Of a DNA stretch of 64,000 nt, positions 46,900 to 55,163 are shown in pieces. A program made the translations under genes and the position numbers. Under the pieces are notes generated by a model. That model was not told where the DNA came from and searched no databases. It saw only the letters and a list, made by a program, of their open reading frames with translations. This DNA is from Geobacter sp. (GTDB lineage: Bacteria > Desulfobacterota > Desulfuromonadia > Geobacterales > DSM-12255): positions 744,001 through 808,000 of the forward strand of contig WKKR01000001.1 in assembly GCA_009684525.1 (NCBI GenBank). Direction: 5' to 3'. Numbering within the stretch: the stretch's first letter is position 1; each line of letters starts with the position of its first letter.

Positions 46900-47997
46900 T
46901 TACTTCTCAACCAAGAATATCTGAGAGGGATCAACGTCTTCGCGACAGCATAATTGGGGAATTTGCTCCTCCGGTACTTTGGTAAATTTCAGGGCGGTGC
47001 TTGCCTGGGCTATGGCATCTTTAAGAGAGCGCCCAGAGGCAACAGCCTGATAGAAGATGCCATAAAATGTCGTGGCGTCATTTTCATAAATCTCGGTTTT
47101 TACACCGATAGCGCAAGGTACAACCTTTGCAATGGTCGCTGCGCAGCGCAATGAAAAGCAGGTATCGATGACCACAAGCTTTAAACCGTGATCCAGGGAT
47201 TGGAACATTCCGGCAAGTGCCATATCTGATACGGTAGTCAAACCACCATGATCCGTGCGCATCAGGATGTCGCCGCCGTTTTGCTTCCCGCTAAAATGAA
47301 AAACGTCCGGAGCCTCGCGGTTCAATTCCTGAAAGAGCGAATTTACATGCGCTTCAAAGACTCCTTTGAATTTTACGGATTTTGGGAAGCGCGCCTGCTC
47401 TATGCTCCGTTCCATTTCCTGTAACTGAGCACGTGGAGAGAGACCACCTACTTGCGGTGCCAGGAAGAGGACTGAAAGAGGCCCCTTGGATGTTGAGATG
47501 ATAGGTTGTTTGTGCGAGATATCGTCATGCACGGCTCCTGGGAAATCAGGTCTCTTTCGAAAGGTTGGTTCAGCCCCAAGTTTCCGCGTTAATGTAAGGT
47601 ATGCTTCCACCCCACTCAATAGAGAGTTCCTAGCGTCATCGATGGACTTTCCTACCAAATCAATATAAATCCGATTTTGAAGAAAAATACCAGGGTCACA
47701 TGGCGCTACTCGTACAGCAAGAAGACGATTTGCGTCGCCAGTTAGCGCAGCATCGAGTTCTTGCTGGCAATACTTGGAACTAAAATATTTTTGAGAAAAT
47801 AATGCAAGTGTACATTCCGCTTCTGCAGCTTCACGCATTTTTTCAATAAAATTCATACCAGGAGCGAAATCTTTGAACTGAGCGATGCAACGATATCGTG
47901 GCTTGGCGTTTTGCAGCTCCCATACAATCCACTGTGCCCACTTCAAATCCTCACCAGTATAACTGACGAAAAAGACACTGTCGTTACGCGGCGGCAT
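46900..47997 (-). CDS. TIR-CHAT (caspase-like) fusion
   Basis: A 365-residue protein. N-terminal TIR (about 7-150): SVFFVSYTGEDLKWAQWIV, FAPGMNFIEKMREAAE and SSKYCQQELDAAL, with Glu80 in the catalytic place. The C-terminal part (about 165-360) is a CHAT cysteine protease: strand LSVLFLAP, the catalytic His234 in DVFHFSGK and the catalytic Cys280 in VVIDTCFS. CHAT proteases cut partners such as gasdermins or themselves. A single short protein with both a TIR and a caspase-like domain is uncommon. NAD signalling feeding protease activation, or the reverse, is inference. Start near 47997 with GGAGG upstream. Confidence 0.78.
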   Translation of the reverse strand: MPPRNDSVFFVSYTGEDLKWAQWIVWELQNAKPRYRCIAQFKDFAPGMNFIEKMREAAEAECTLALFSQKYFSSKYCQQELDAALTGDANRLLAVRVAPCDPGIFLQNRIYIDLVGKSIDDARNSLLSGVEAYLTLTRKLGAEPTFRKRPDFPGAVHDDISHKQPIISTSKGPLSVLFLAPQVGGLSPRAQLQEMERSIEQARFPKSVKFKGVFEAHVNSLFQELNREAPDVFHFSGKQNGGDILMRTDHGGLTTVSDMALAGMFQSLDHGLKLVVIDTCFSLRCAATIAKVVPCAIGVKTEIYENDATTFYGIFYQAVASGRSLKDAIAQASTALKFTKVPEEQIPQLCCREDVDPSQIFLVEK

Positions 47998-48081
47998 ATA
48001 TCCTCCAGTTATGGACCTTCATGAATTCGGCAATCATTCCCTCGGATCCCCCGGGTTAAAATAAATATACGTTTAACAAGT

Positions 48082-48507
48082 TTATAGCCCTTGCGGAATA
48101 GGCCACTGGAGTTGAGTACAAATCTTTCTGATGATTGGCGGCGCATTGAAGCCAACCGGTCCGCTTTGATTATCTGCATTTGTGATAAAAATAGGAATTC
48201 CTCCTGCGTATCCAAAAGGCTTCACCGCCAATATCGGTTTGCAAAAATCCTTTGCGGCTTGAACCTCAAACTGGCACCATTCGCTATATGTCGCCATGCG
48301 GGCAAAAATAATGAAATAATTACACTGCCTCACCTGTTCCCTCAAAGCTGCCTTGAGTTGATTCTTTCGGTTTACATCAAGAGGGTTATGCTCTGGCACA
48401 GAATAATTGTGATGTGGAAGCCCGTATTTATTGAGTTTGTCAACCAAACTGTGGTAATCGTTTTGATAGTCCCAACGGTGGCTGATGAAAATGTTTGGTT
48501 TCGGCAT
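48082..48507 (-). CDS. TIR-like (ThsB type) protein
   Basis: A 141-residue protein with the MTH538 TIR-like fold: PNIFISHRWDYQNDYHSLVD, a helix LKAALREQVRQC, the strand NYFIIFARM, and SEWCQFEVQAAK with Glu81. It is the second ThsB-like protein in the array, with 84 nt to the TIR-CHAT gene and 45 nt to the next TIR gene. Probable NAD-consuming signalling enzyme (inference). Confidence 0.8.
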   Translation of the reverse strand: MPKPNIFISHRWDYQNDYHSLVDKLNKYGLPHHNYSVPEHNPLDVNRKNQLKAALREQVRQCNYFIIFARMATYSEWCQFEVQAAKDFCKPILAVKPFGYAGGIPIFITNADNQSGPVGFNAPPIIRKICTQLQWPIPQGL

Positions 48508-48552
48508 GTTAGTTACCTCTTGATATTCTCGCGATTGATGGACGCATCCTAT

Positions 48553-49074
48553 CTATAGACTTGCAAGCCAGTTTTTTACATAGATTCCACTAGTCTTATT
48601 CGGTTCAAATATTGCCGAATTACCGTCATTTGCAGTATCAATTCGCTTGTACAACTGCAAATATTCACTCCCATGGAACTTGCCTGTCGGATCAATTACC
48701 GGCACGACTAAGATTTTGTCATGAGGCTTTTTGCCATCGGCAACGCCAATCTCCCATGGCACCCATTTTGAGTCCATAGCGTTCCTGGTGGCCAGAATCA
48801 AAAAGTAATGCAGCCTGGTAATGGCACCTTTTATGCGCTCAGCAGTTTCACGATTTGTACTTCCCGGCATGTCTGAATCTTCAATGTCTATATAGATATT
48901 GACACCAAAGCTCTTCAAATGATTTTTCAGCCCCTTGGCAAGCTCCTTATCTTTGTGACTGTGGGAAAGAAACATTGTTGTTTTGGCTGTCGAAGCAGAT
49001 TCGAAAACCTGGCTCGCAGATTTATTGAGTGTATACGATGATGCAAACCCTTTAAGTTGAGATTCTGTAAACAC
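48553..49074 (-). CDS. TIR-domain protein
   Basis: A 173-residue single-domain TIR. The first roughly 30 residues precede TTMFLSHSHKDKELAKGL; then VNIYIDIEDSDMPGS, RLHYFLILATRNA, and SKWVPWEIGVADG holding Glu108. It most resembles TIRs that act as NAD-derived messenger synthases. It lies 80 nt downstream of the lipase-CHAT giant and is likely co-expressed with it. Confidence 0.82.
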   Translation of the reverse strand: MFTESQLKGFASSYTLNKSASQVFESASTAKTTMFLSHSHKDKELAKGLKNHLKSFGVNIYIDIEDSDMPGSTNRETAERIKGAITRLHYFLILATRNAMDSKWVPWEIGVADGKKPHDKILVVPVIDPTGKFHGSEYLQLYKRIDTANDGNSAIFEPNKTSGIYVKNWLASL

Positions 49075-49154
49075 AGACTCCTCCTATCGATTGAATTCCT
49101 TTTATTTAGAAGCAGCACGGCAATTCGAGCGTTTTCAATCGCGAGTAGAAGTGG

Positions 49155-52100
49155 TTACTGATTTACCTGCAAACTGCTTTTAACTTTCTTTAACATCCTT
49201 ACGACATGGCTATCTTTTGCAAACAAGAGGTAAAAATCGAACTGTGATTTGACCGAATCGATGGTATTGGCATTGCCGTTGAGAGCAAACTGCTCCTTGT
49301 AGCTGACGATAATCTCATCAATCCTCTTTTGGGCTTTTCTGTCACTCAAATCCTCCAACAGCAGCAGGAAGAAATCGGCATCAATAACATGAATCGCTGA
49401 CCAGAAATTGGGATTGTGCTCATTCTCTTCCATGCCAATTTTTCTTGCCTGCTCGACTGTCGCGACGAGGTTGGTCTCATCTACATCAATTCCATTGATA
49501 TGATGTGCCGCCAACCCCATCGCCCAGTTCAATGCTGCGTAGGAATCAAGTGGATCAAGATCGAGAGCCTTGCCGTACCAGTCAATCATGGACTGCACCG
49601 TGCCATCGGCAATGGGGTCCTCACCAAGTTTGGTTTTAGGTTCTATCAACCGTTTGTAAGCGCTCCCAATCAGGCTGCACCTTTCCTTGCTTTCTCCGAT
49701 CAAGGAGAGCATAGCCTTAAAGGCAGCCACTGCTTCATCGATATCGGCTATTTTTTTACGATGATCCTCCTGAGTGGTACAGATCTGTTTGGCCGTTGAA
49801 CGAACATTCAAATTAAAAAGCTGCTCAAGTGCCCTGATGCTGCATTGCCCATCGTTACAACGAGCCGCGGCCTTGTAATGCTCAATAGCTGTACCAAAAT
49901 TTCCTAGGGCTGAATAGGCATCACCCAAAGCATTGCGAACATCTCCGTTATTCACCATCCACTCATGGGGGATCATGCGAGCCATCTGCTCCAGCTCTTG
50001 ACGAAGCGTTTCACTGTTCAGCAGTTCACCAAAATCATTTTGTTTTTTATCCCTTATCGCCCAGAGATCACACAACACCTCACGCGGCGACAAATAGAAT
50101 TTACTCCCCGGCGCGCTGTCAGCGCCATTCAGGCGATAGGCAGGATCGCCGTAACACTGATAAGCGGCCCAGGTGTTATTATCTTCACCGGCAGCCTCAT
50201 TCGCCACGTTACGGGCCGCAGTGACCGCTTCGCCAAAGGATGAGCCTTCAAGCATGCTGGTGTAAAATTTATCTGCAAAGGCATTGGCGGCCACATCATC
50301 CACGGCCCAACCGGCCGCTACCACGGCGCGTACCCCCATGCTGATGAATTGTACTGCAAGGCTGGCTGCGAAGAGGTTCCGATTCTCGTTGGTTTTTTCA
50401 ACCTTCCCCAAAAAACAGCAATTGATGAAGACCAGTTCCGGCACGACGGCCATCTGTTCAACCTCAACCGCAGTCAGAAAGACCGGCTCCTTGTTCTGGG
50501 ATGCCCCCGATTGAGGCCAGTCCAACACCATCCCGGTAACATAACGGGTTTTCTTCCAGCAATCCGGCTGATTTTGGTTTGTCAATGGGCAATTCGTTTG
50601 ATTGCGCGTAATCGGATAGTTGTAGATACCATGCCCGGCCAGATGCAGAATGCGGTAATCGTCGGCAAACAGATCCGAGACAATATCAAGCGGGGTTGTG
50701 CCTATCTGCGACCTCACCTTGTAGCTGTGCTTATCCAGGATTGACGCCACGGTCCGCCCCTCTTGATTTGCTCCGGGCAACTGCGGAAGTGAGCTATTGT
50801 TTGGCAACAGTGGATCGGCAATAACCAGGGCGCGTAGCTGATAGGTACGAGCCGGACGATGGCGGAATTCTTTCAGGGAAAGCTGGCGGACCAGGCCCGA
50901 ACGCAATGCCAGCGGAATCTTTTTCCCGCGTTCGCCCACATGCATCATCTCCCAGGGATAGCCGGCGGCCTGCTCATCCAACATCATCAGGGTGTTGCCC
51001 TGGTCCGGGGCTCGCTCTTTAAGGGCATTGGGGGTAATCAGGTTATAGATTGCCACCATGGCATCCTGTGAAACCGTGGTCTGGGTAACGGACTGTTCCA
51101 CCAGCCGGTCAACGAGGGCGCGCTGGGTCGGTTGTACCCGCTCTTCGATACGTGCCAATCCGGTCAGTGTGGTGAATTTCATTTCGTCATCATCGTTGAT
51201 GTCCACCTTGACCCGCTGCCACCAGTCATTCCCATTTTCGCACATGGCGCGACACCGTCCACCGACACCCTGACGAAGCATGGTATCGAAGTCAATATTC
51301 CCCAGTACCCCAAGGGAGGCGAATTCCCTTACGGCCCGCAGTGCTTGCAATGACCGATCCTCGTACACCTCCAGGAATTCCAGTTCCCTCAGATAAACCG
51401 GATCACCGTCCAGGTCGGTCAGCATGGTGTTGGCGCGACAAGCACCCTCAATTAGAGCACGGACGCTGTCCCGCACCCCCATACCCCAGCCGGCACCACT
51501 GCCAATTAGGATGGTGCTGACTGCAAAACCTTCCAGTTTCCCTGTGGTGGTTTTCCGTGCCGTCGGTGTGGTGGCAAATTCAAGCAACGCCCTTGCGAAA
51601 CCGCTGGACAGCTGGGCTGGTGTGAGATCGCCCACCTGTCCAAGACCGATGACAAGAGCGGCGAACGTTTTATTGTTAGATTCCTGAATAAAGACCTCGC
51701 ACGTCCCCTCCGGGCCGGGATAGACCCCCAGTTTGTGCCGTCGTGACAAAAGCCCCGCCAAGCGACGATCCAGCACCGCCTCGCCGCCGTTAATGGAATC
51801 TCCTACATAATGACCCACCGCCACCGGGTACTTCGCCGCCGCCAGGTCGCCATGACAGACCGTCACCCGGAATCCTTTCACTACGGTTTGCGGCCCTCGT
51901 TGCCGGAGCGGTATGAGCTCTCCCCCCATGGCTGCCTGGAGCAGCATGGTCTGATCAGGATAATAGGGAATCATCACGTCGGCCATGACTCCTGCCTTGG
52001 CGCTCTCCGCCCGCTGGGTCGGACGGGTTGCCGGCAAGAGGGTTGTCTCCCCCATGCCGATGATCTCGCCCAATCCCTTGAAAGCCTTGTCATAATTGAG

Positions 52101-54596
52101 CAGGTCGCCATGCTTGGCGTCCACATACCAGACCTTGACGCCGCTGGGTATGCCGGTATCCCAGAGCACCCGGCCATCACCCAGGGGCGAGCTGTCGAAG
52201 ATAAGCTTGCCGTTCGTGATGGTCAGATTCGAAGGGGTGGAATCGGAGCAGCCAGCCACATAGCGGACAACATCCTTATTCAGGTCAAAATCGAACTCGT
52301 CCAACATTTCACGGTTTTCCCGGCACTTAGCCAGCGTTGCCTTATCGGGGACAGGCCAACCGTTTCCATCGGCCTTTTGCCACATTTCCCAACAGTCAGA
52401 GTTGAAGCAATTGACTTCACCTGGTTTCGGCAGCATCTCAAGAAAGCCCTCGAATCCCGAGGCGATTTTGAGGATTTCACGTTCGTTGTGATGGAGGTCG
52501 ATGGTCTTGAGCATGCCGATGATGGAGTCGCGCCCGGTCAGCACATAGGGCACGGTCCACGAGCCGTTGTTGGGGGTTCCTGCCATGACCAGACGATTGC
52601 CGGTAACTGCCTTGAAGCGCTCCCACCAGCCATTGCCTTCCCACTTGGCGCTTGAGAGAACAGCCCCCATCCGTACCAGAAGACCACCCATTGAGTGGGC
52701 CATGATCCGTACCGGGCGATTGTTTGTCCTGGCGATGTTCAGCACTTGATCCATATAGGTGGCAAACTCTTTCCCTTTTTCTCGCAATGATCTGCGCCAG
52801 TCATAGGGGAAATAGAGCACCTCATGGCTAGATGAGAGGAAATCGCCCAGTTTTTTATAGGACATCTTCATCACTCCATCGGTGTCGACGCCAGACGCAT
52901 CCTCGGTAAGTTTGGAGAATTCCCCCCCGGCAATCTCGCTGAAATCAAGCCAGATCCGATTCTTACCCACCTTCAGGTGCGTACCCATAATCCCCGGTAC
53001 CAGGACCAAAATCGGCATTTTACCGCCGATTGAAAGGTCTTTGCGCACAAGCGGGTCACCAAATCCCTCACTAATGAAATCAATAGCGATGCCGCGGGCA
53101 ATTGAATCATCCTTGTGCGGTGCCTGTGCCAGTGGCTTAAATCCGGCACCGCGTGCGTCATCTTGCAACAGGCCATTGGCCAGTTGAGCGGCGGTGATCG
53201 GCTGTTTGAAGTAGCTGAAGTGATAAACCTGCGCTCCCTGGGTATAAAAGAACCATCCACAGGGTTCCTGCTTCTTGTTATTGCGAATCGCACCGCCGTA
53301 CATGGAAGGGGTATTGACCACCACATCGTTCTCGCAACCGTAAAATCCCTCCATAGCCCAGTCCGCCACCGTTCCAAGAATGCCATCGCCGTCGTAATCA
53401 CCGGCGATCACCCTCAAATCTGAAGCGACTACTACTCCGGGACGATTCAGCAGCCTGACCGTGGCTGATCCGGGCATCATCGCCTCCAAACCAGGCATGA
53501 CAGTTGGGTCAGTCCGTTCCTTGGCCACCGCCGCTACAAACCAGGTGATATCACTGACCCATTCCAAAACAGTTAAGGACGAAAGTCCCATATTCAGGAC
53601 CGACAGATAACGATCAAGACGGCCCGAGGCCAGGGTAGTGCCGCGAGCCGGACACGCTACCCGGACGAAACGCTCCACATTAAGCTGTTTTTTCTTCAGC
53701 ACGTCGGCTAGTTGACGCAAGTCGTTAAGGCTGATTCGTTGGTTCGAAGTCGATAATATATCGAAGTCTGCGTCTTCGAATGGCAACAGCGACTCGCCCT
53801 TGGCATCGATGCGGGAGGCACGGCAGAGCAGTTCACCGATCATGCCGCCGCGTGAATGGCTAACCAGATGAAGCCGTGCCCCGATTGGTAGGGCGTTTGC
53901 CAAAGCCAAGGCATTGGTGATCGGGCTTTCGGTAAAAGTCTTGTGTTCAAAAGCATAACAGCATCTTGGGTACTGTTGGTTCAAGCGCTTGCGAACATCC
54001 TGTTGATCCGTCCAGAGACCTCCAAAACTCCCTTCGGTGCTGGACATGGTTCCATGGATGAAAACCAGCAGTGGAGCATCGCCCGCCGGAAAGCTCGGGG
54101 CCGGTTCAAGTTTGAAGTCTCCTGACGAGAGTGGGCAGGTATACAGGCCATTCAATCCTTTTTTCGTGTCGATATAATCGGCAAGTTTTTCCGCCGCCAT
54201 TTCTACCAGATCGATGCCGATGACCTGCAATCCCTTTACGATCCATTGGAAGATGCCGCGATCCCGCGACTTGCCTGGCAGAGTAGCTCTGATCCTTAAT
54301 CTGCCCGCGTCCTCAGGACCACGGCTTGTTTTGTCGCCAAACTGTGTCCGGTAGTCGGCCACGGTCATTAACAGCTTGAAGCCCCCCTCCAGTTGCAGCT
54401 CAATCAGATCGTTGTCCTTGGCCTCGATGGTTATCTCGGGTGCCTCTGCACCACGGATAGGTGCATGCAGGTCGAATGCTGCTAGCGTTCGCGGAGTTCC
54501 TATGATTTTTTGCAATTCTGGCGAGGGGAGCGAAGTTTGGTTTGAATTTCTCTTGCCTTCGATGATCAGAGTAACGGTTGCGTGTAATTCGTCCAT
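49155..54596 (-). CDS. Tandem lipase-CHAT-TPR giant protein
   Basis: A protein of about 1813 residues with an unusual domain order. A beta-rich head (1-130) is followed by a first alpha/beta hydrolase (about 170-470; GTMSSTEG and the nucleophile Ser249 in VSHSRGG). A second lipase of LCAT type (about 525-820) has LVPGIMGT, the YFPYDWRRS motif, and Ser636 in MAHSMGG. A domain (about 870-1080) resembles the M17 aminopeptidase head. A CHAT protease (about 1180-1500) has His1323 in LAGHG and Cys1394/1395 in INCC. A TPR-like tail follows (about 1560-1800). The start ATG at 54596 or 54599 follows AGGAGG. It could cleave membrane lipid and protein on sensing infection (inference). Confidence 0.78.
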   Translation of the reverse strand: MDELHATVTLIIEGKRNSNQTSLPSPELQKIIGTPRTLAAFDLHAPIRGAEAPEITIEAKDNDLIELQLEGGFKLLMTVADYRTQFGDKTSRGPEDAGRLRIRATLPGKSRDRGIFQWIVKGLQVIGIDLVEMAAEKLADYIDTKKGLNGLYTCPLSSGDFKLEPAPSFPAGDAPLLVFIHGTMSSTEGSFGGLWTDQQDVRKRLNQQYPRCCYAFEHKTFTESPITNALALANALPIGARLHLVSHSRGGMIGELLCRASRIDAKGESLLPFEDADFDILSTSNQRISLNDLRQLADVLKKKQLNVERFVRVACPARGTTLASGRLDRYLSVLNMGLSSLTVLEWVSDITWFVAAVAKERTDPTVMPGLEAMMPGSATVRLLNRPGVVVASDLRVIAGDYDGDGILGTVADWAMEGFYGCENDVVVNTPSMYGGAIRNNKKQEPCGWFFYTQGAQVYHFSYFKQPITAAQLANGLLQDDARGAGFKPLAQAPHKDDSIARGIAIDFISEGFGDPLVRKDLSIGGKMPILVLVPGIMGTHLKVGKNRIWLDFSEIAGGEFSKLTEDASGVDTDGVMKMSYKKLGDFLSSSHEVLYFPYDWRRSLREKGKEFATYMDQVLNIARTNNRPVRIMAHSMGGLLVRMGAVLSSAKWEGNGWWERFKAVTGNRLVMAGTPNNGSWTVPYVLTGRDSIIGMLKTIDLHHNEREILKIASGFEGFLEMLPKPGEVNCFNSDCWEMWQKADGNGWPVPDKATLAKCRENREMLDEFDFDLNKDVVRYVAGCSDSTPSNLTITNGKLIFDSSPLGDGRVLWDTGIPSGVKVWYVDAKHGDLLNYDKAFKGLGEIIGMGETTLLPATRPTQRAESAKAGVMADVMIPYYPDQTMLLQAAMGGELIPLRQRGPQTVVKGFRVTVCHGDLAAAKYPVAVGHYVGDSINGGEAVLDRRLAGLLSRRHKLGVYPGPEGTCEVFIQESNNKTFAALVIGLGQVGDLTPAQLSSGFARALLEFATTPTARKTTTGKLEGFAVSTILIGSGAGWGMGVRDSVRALIEGACRANTMLTDLDGDPVYLRELEFLEVYEDRSLQALRAVREFASLGVLGNIDFDTMLRQGVGGRCRAMCENGNDWWQRVKVDINDDDEMKFTTLTGLARIEERVQPTQRALVDRLVEQSVTQTTVSQDAMVAIYNLITPNALKERAPDQGNTLMMLDEQAAGYPWEMMHVGERGKKIPLALRSGLVRQLSLKEFRHRPARTYQLRALVIADPLLPNNSSLPQLPGANQEGRTVASILDKHSYKVRSQIGTTPLDIVSDLFADDYRILHLAGHGIYNYPITRNQTNCPLTNQNQPDCWKKTRYVTGMVLDWPQSGASQNKEPVFLTAVEVEQMAVVPELVFINCCFLGKVEKTNENRNLFAASLAVQFISMGVRAVVAAGWAVDDVAANAFADKFYTSMLEGSSFGEAVTAARNVANEAAGEDNNTWAAYQCYGDPAYRLNGADSAPGSKFYLSPREVLCDLWAIRDKKQNDFGELLNSETLRQELEQMARMIPHEWMVNNGDVRNALGDAYSALGNFGTAIEHYKAAARCNDGQCSIRALEQLFNLNVRSTAKQICTTQEDHRKKIADIDEAVAAFKAMLSLIGESKERCSLIGSAYKRLIEPKTKLGEDPIADGTVQSMIDWYGKALDLDPLDSYAALNWAMGLAAHHINGIDVDETNLVATVEQARKIGMEENEHNPNFWSAIHVIDADFFLLLLEDLSDRKAQKRIDEIIVSYKEQFALNGNANTIDSVKSQFDFYLLFAKDSHVVRMLKKVKSSLQVNQ

Positions 54597-54640
54597 CATC
54601 TCCTCCTATTAAAATAAAAAGTGATGCCTTTCCAAAAACT

Positions 54641-54684
54641 AAAAAAGCCGCTCAATCAGCTTAAACGCTGATCCAAGCGGCTTT
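54641..54684 (-). terminator. Terminator-like hairpin in the leader of the lipase-CHAT gene
   Basis: A 9-bp stem AAAGCCGCT/AGCGGCTTT with an inner ATCAGC/GCTGAT stem, followed on the minus strand by a run of T. No minus-strand gene lies to its right. A possible -10 TATAAT (54690-54695) is directly upstream, with a poor -35, so the hairpin may be an attenuator of the gene at 49155-54596. Confidence 0.55.
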
Positions 54685-54696
54685 CATATATTATAT

Positions 54697-55163
54697 GGCA
54701 TTACTCCAGGAATACATTTGATCCCTCCAGAAGCCGTGCAACACACAACTTTAGTTGCCCGCTTGCCTTTAATGAGAACAATGGACGCAAAACATAAAAA
54801 TATCGCTATCTTATCGCACACATACATCGCTAATGTCAATTATTCTAAGGCCGGTTTGCTTTTAATGTCATGCTCAATGCTGATAAGTGGGTGCAGTCTT
54901 TAAATTAGGAAAGATCGAACAGTATTGAAAATCATGTTGATTATCTTGTCGCACCGCAACCGACCTCATATTTTCTCGTTCAATCCAGACGAAACAATGA
55001 AGGAATGCATGTCAAACGACTGGCAAAACCATAAGAAATCTGTTATGTTCTGCGAGTTGAAACTTAATCCGTTACCAAACTCAAATCCAGGATTTTCCAA
55101 TAAAGTGCTGACGCCTAATCTGCCGTGATTCCATAACCGAATGGCACCAAGGAACCGGAAATT
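54697..55163. other. Divergent intergenic region without a clear gene
   Basis: About 470 A+T-rich bases between the lipase-CHAT gene and the restriction gene, which point away from each other. Two short plus-strand open frames (54718-54903 and 54925-55128) exist. Neither has a convincing start site or family; the first ends in a lipobox-like ISGCSL too close to its stop. I see promoters for neither side with confidence. Confidence 0.5.

Noticed and set aside
48023-48055. GAATTC and GGATCCCCCGGG resemble a cloning-vector polylinker
   Set aside because: The 12-nt match lies in an intergenic region of an otherwise continuous natural locus, and no flanking vector sequence follows; chance restriction sites are the simplest reading.
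48009-48215. 68-codon minus-strand frame overlapping the TIR-like gene at 48082
   Set aside because: No ribosome site, no motif, and it conflicts with the well-supported TIR-like frame.
54718-54903. 61-codon plus-strand frame ending in a lipobox-like ISGCSL
   Set aside because: The cysteine is only three residues from the stop, and the start has no ribosome site; a lipoprotein would need a mature part.
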